Assembly (NCBI GenBank): GCA_944325105.1
Contig: CALUYW010000011.1
Span: 1 to 64,000, forward strand
Direction of reading: 5' to 3'
DNA: 64,000 nt
Source of the DNA: Candidatus Gastranaerophilales bacterium
GTDB taxonomy: Bacteria > Cyanobacteriota > Vampirovibrionia > Gastranaerophilales > Gastranaerophilaceae
Shown here: piece after piece, positions 61,420 through 64,000 of the stretch
Position numbering within the stretch: the stretch's first letter is position 1
Layout: each line of letters opens with the position of its first letter
Notes under the pieces: generated by a model
What the model was told of the DNA's origin: nothing
Database searches by the model: none
The model's input: only the letters and a program-made list of their open reading frames with translations
Translations under genes and position numbers: made by a program

Positions 61420-62259
61420 TTAGATGTAAATTACAATCAGCCCTACTAAAATGCCTATTATAACAAAGAATGCGGGCAGTTTGCTCCTATACATCAAAAT
61501 CGACTGCGGAAGAATTTCTCCAAATGTTACATATAACATAGCTCCTGAGGCAAAGCTTAAACTCAAAGCAAGACCTAAAGCGCCAATGTCGCCGATTAGA
61601 TAGCCTATAATAGCACCTACAATAGTGGGAGCACCCGTAAGAGCCGTTAAAAGTACAGCGCGGCGTTTGCTTATGCCGCCGTTTATAAGAGGCACGGAAA
61701 TTGCCATACCCTCGGGGATGTTGTGTAAGCCGATTAATATTGCAAGTACAAGAGCAGAGCCTTTTAATACTCCATCCATATTGGCAAAAGAAGCTCCTAT
61801 TGTCATGCCCTCAGGCACATTGTGCAGGGCAATAGCGCAAGCCATAATAAGCCCCGCTACAAAGAGTGAAAAAGCGGTGTCTTTCTTTTCTATGTGAGCG
61901 CTTAAGTGGTTTGAGTGAATGATTTCATCTAAGTCATCTGCGGTTTGAGGGTGTGATTGGTTGATGTGACCTACCTCATGGTTTGTCGCTCTGTCTATAA
62001 AGAAGTTTAAAAGATAGACAATAAGCACTCCAAAGCATATTCCTGCAGATACTATAAAAATATTTGTTTTTGTTTCAAGCGCGCTTACAATGAGGTCAAA
62101 ACAAACAATCGCCGTCATTACTCCGCCTGCAAAGCTCAGCAACAGACTGACGGTTTTTTTTGAATCTTTTTTGAATAACGCTCCAATAACTCCGCCAAGG
62201 CCTGTTCCGCCAATGCCCGCAAGTGCTGTTGCTTCAATTAGTGTCCAGATTTCATTCAT
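61420..62259 (-). CDS. ZIP-family divalent metal transporter
   Basis: This 279-residue protein has eight membrane helices and the ZIP metal-binding motifs HNVPEGMTIG and HNIPEGMAIS in consecutive helices, plus a His-containing cytoplasmic loop (EVGHINQSHPQ, IHSNHLSAH). It probably imports zinc, iron or manganese. It has the glycine-rich N-terminal helix typical of the GufA/ZupT subgroup. GGAGG precedes the ATG. Confidence 0.93.
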   Translation of the reverse strand: MNEIWTLIEATALAGIGGTGLGGVIGALFKKDSKKTVSLLLSFAGGVMTAIVCFDLIVSALETKTNIFIVSAGICFGVLIVYLLNFFIDRATNHEVGHINQSHPQTADDLDEIIHSNHLSAHIEKKDTAFSLFVAGLIMACAIALHNVPEGMTIGASFANMDGVLKGSALVLAILIGLHNIPEGMAISVPLINGGISKRRAVLLTALTGAPTIVGAIIGYLIGDIGALGLALSLSFASGAMLYVTFGEILPQSILMYRSKLPAFFVIIGILVGLIVIYI

Positions 62260-62465
62260 TTTGCCTCCAAGAGTGGTTGTATAAGGCTCTATTACATGGG
62301 CAATTATACATCTTAAAAAATGTTTTTCAAATGAGGTTTCTACCTTGACAGTTTAATGATGTCATGTATTTTATGCCATGTGTCTAACTGGCAAGAAAAA
62401 TATTTCAAGTGTTTTTAGATATTAGCAGTTAGTGTTAATATTAATGTTAACAGAGGATAATTAAA

Positions 62466-62774
62466 ATGAAAGTAAATGTTATCAGCAGTAGGATTCATCA
62501 ACAAGGGTTTAAAGCCCAAAGCCAAAAAAATCATATGGATTTGAAATTTCACGAAAGCGATATGGAAAATGGTTCTATCGTAGGTGCATTAGCGGGGATG
62601 GCAATAGCAGGGCTGTACCTAACAAAAACTAACTTAAAAAATACTTCAAAAAATTATTTATTAAAAGGCGGATTGGTAGCTTTTGCATGTATTACACTAG
62701 GCGAATTGGCTACTTTGGGTGCTATTACAATTGTAAAAATAATAAAGGAAAATAAAAAAAACAAGGTTATATAG
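62466..62774 (+). CDS. small uncharacterised membrane protein (102 aa)
   Basis: This protein is not recognised. An N-terminal flexible part (NVISSRIHQQGFKAQSQ) precedes two membrane segments (GSIVGALAGMAIAGLYLT and LVAFACITLGELATLGAITI) and a basic end. It resembles the 41406 protein in layout. AGAGGA precedes the ATG, and TTGACA (62345-62350) lies upstream. It overlaps the convergent gene remnant by 8 bp. Confidence 0.7.
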   Translation: MKVNVISSRIHQQGFKAQSQKNHMDLKFHESDMENGSIVGALAGMAIAGLYLTKTNLKNTSKNYLLKGGLVAFACITLGELATLGAITIVKIIKENKKNKVI

Positions 62775-63277
62775 CTATTATGACAATATAACCATTGCGA
62801 AAAAAACATCTGTTAAAAAATGCTTTTATTATATTTTCAATTTTAAATAGTATAAAAGTAAAGGAATAAATCAAAAATAACGGCCCAAAGAGCGTATATT
62901 CCAATAACGAATCTTTATTAAAACCATTTGGAGATGTAAAAGAAATAAAAGTGATAAATAAAATGTCAAAAACAAAAGCATATAAAAGTATTTTTAATTT
63001 TAAAGAAAAAGAGTTTTTCAGGTTTTGTAGAATATTTTTAAACTTTTGCGCCCCCTTGTTCTCAATTTTTTTAAAGAGAATATAGATTGAAAAGTATTTT
63101 GTCATTAAAAATAAAGCAAGAAAAACCTTTTGTATCGTAAACGCTATATTTTATGGCAAGTGATGCTATAAAGATTGCAAAGATGAATATAAATGCCACA
63201 AAATAATAGCTAGCTATTAAAAACAGGTTAATTAAAATAAAAGATATAATTTCCCATTGCAGTGGTTTAATTTTCAT
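62767..63277 (-). pseudogene. frameshifted paralogue of the neighbouring small membrane protein
   Basis: The reading frame from 63277 (IKPLQWEIISFILINLF...) and the frame ending at 62767 (KYFSIYILFKKIENKG, KNILQNLKNSF, ILLYAFVFDILF) together match the whole neighbouring protein encoded at 63281-63763. The switch lies between about 63075 and 63155 and needs one extra base (or two missing) in an A/T-rich run. The downstream frame is open only after a stop near 63160. It could be a decayed duplicate, a sequencing error or, less likely, programmed frameshifting. Three to four membrane segments are predicted. Confidence 0.7.
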
Positions 63278-63280
63278 AAC

Positions 63281-63763
63281 TTACCTAATACTTTCAAGTT
63301 TCCATAGTATAAATGTAACAAGGCAAGGCATAAAAGTTGAAAATACAAACATTAGAAAAATAAAAGTTGCTAAATCTATTAGATTTTCATGCATTAAGAC
63401 AAAAAATGTATCAAAGCAAAGTGCAGCGAGCAAAATAGCAATTTGAATTTTATAGTTATTTTTAAGTCTTTTTATTATCTCTTTTGACTTGTCAGAGCCT
63501 TTATGCTCTAAGATTTTTAAGAAAAAATAAAGAAAAAAATATCTTGAGATTGAGTATATCGGCACAATAGTAAATAATGACAAAAAAGCTGCTATACTAA
63601 TTAATTTTGCGATTGAATCAGGGAATAAACCATGTGCGTCATTGCATAGCATAAAAAAACCAAGCCCTAAAAATGCGCTGGAGTAGAATATAAATGCAAT
63701 TATAAAAACTAAAAATATAATTTCAAAAACAAATTTTATTGTGCTTATATTATCCTTAAACAA
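63281..63763 (-). CDS. small polytopic membrane protein of unknown function
   Basis: This protein is not recognised. It has about 160 residues and four membrane segments with a basic loop (LKILEHKGSDKSKEIIKRLK) between the second and third. The start is uncertain: TTG at 63763, near ACAAGG, gives the most plausible N-terminus (LFKDNISTIKFVFEIIF); an earlier in-frame TTG at 63796 lies inside the upstream gene. It is homologous to the frameshifted neighbour downstream. Confidence 0.65.
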   Translation of the reverse strand: MFKDNISTIKFVFEIIFLVFIIAFIFYSSAFLGLGFFMLCNDAHGLFPDSIAKLISIAAFLSLFTIVPIYSISRYFFLYFFLKILEHKGSDKSKEIIKRLKNNYKIQIAILLAALCFDTFFVLMHENLIDLATFIFLMFVFSTFMPCLVTFILWKLESIR

Positions 63764-63965
63764 AATCCTTGTCCCATTTATGTCTAAACACAACAAAGCT
63801 TACAAAATAAGCTACAAATAGCGAGCTTGTTATAAAGTAGAATATTGATAATGCAAAAAGAAAATGAGAATCAAATGAAAATCCGTTTTTATACGAGCAC
63901 AGCAAATAATAAAATAATATCATTGCAATGTCACAAATAAATGTAATAGAAAAATTTTTCTTCAT
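63756..63965 (-). CDS. small two-helix membrane protein (69 aa)
   Basis: This protein is not recognised. It has two membrane helices (TFICDIAMILFYYLLC and LSIFYFITSSLFVAYFVSFV), a basic N-terminus (MKKN) and a short tail. It overlaps the downstream gene start by 8 bp, suggesting coupling. It sits close to the window edge; the 35 bp beyond it hold nothing recognisable. Confidence 0.55.
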   Translation of the reverse strand: MKKNFSITFICDIAMILFYYLLCSYKNGFSFDSHFLFALSIFYFITSSLFVAYFVSFVVFRHKWDKDFV

Positions 63966-64000
63966 AATAATTGGTGAGTTTTTGATTTTTAAAAAAATAT

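Overview
The window is a gene-dense, low-GC chromosomal segment of a Gram-negative-type bacterium. Signs of an outer envelope are phosphoheptose isomerase (gmhA), an MCE/MlaD-type lipid-transport protein, an S-layer-homology protein with a signal peptide, a type IV prepilin with its PilT ATPase, and flagellar basal-body and motor genes. Combined with a PerR/rubrerythrin peroxide operon, cob(I)alamin adenosyltransferase and an AFTLAE-type prepilin motif, this looks most like a gut Candidatus Gastranaerophilales (Melainabacteria/Vampirovibrionia). That placement is inferred from gene content, not from a marker-gene search.

Layout. 1-7 kb: 3'-truncated prepilin, MerR regulator, SulP anion transporter, exported GH13 enzyme, and a translationally coupled nanE-nanK pair. 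7-14.3 kb: protein quality control (tig-clpP-clpX), an SLH envelope protein, and clpB, whose start region carries a 12-bp-arm inverted repeat. 14.3-23.9 kb: recO, a zinc-ribbon protein of unknown function, pilT, a glycine-zipper protein, pgk, a YuiF-like antiporter, a CheR-like methyltransferase, pgi and gmhA. 24-25 kb: perR-rubrerythrin with a clear 7-1-7 operator. 25-30.6 kb: divergent flagellar blocks, fliN-fliL-motB-motA-unknown (-) and fliJ-fliK-like-flgF/G (+). 30.6-33.6 kb: XRE regulator-tyrS-cysK-cysE. 33.7-44 kb: radical SAM protein, AI-2E permease, lysA, cdaA (c-di-AMP), MBL hydrolase, cdd, acyltransferase and a GlgX-like debranching enzyme. 44-45 kb: tRNA-Ala, tRNA-Val and repeats. 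45-56 kb: dehydrogenase, trxB, small secreted proteins, cobO, MCE protein, exonuclease, a second radical SAM enzyme, thioredoxin-like protein, and the tatD-tlyA-SEC-C operon. 56-59 kb: RNase P RNA, two paired small putative DNA-binding proteins, a lytic transglycosylase, tRNA-Ser and repeats. 59-64 kb: MFS exporter, galE, ZIP transporter and a cluster of small membrane proteins with one frameshifted paralogue.

The least ordinary signal is at three stable-RNA genes (tRNA-Val, RNase P RNA, tRNA-Ser). Each is followed by structured 90-212 bp units whose far ends copy or resemble the 3' end or terminator of that same RNA gene. The tRNA-Ser unit is an apparently exact 169-bp tandem duplication. 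Other leads are a possible RNA-thermometer-like hairpin over the clpB ribosome-binding site, a set of probably leaderless genes, and a short N-terminal FGSL motif shared by otherwise unrelated proteins. No CRISPR array, insertion sequence or prophage was seen.
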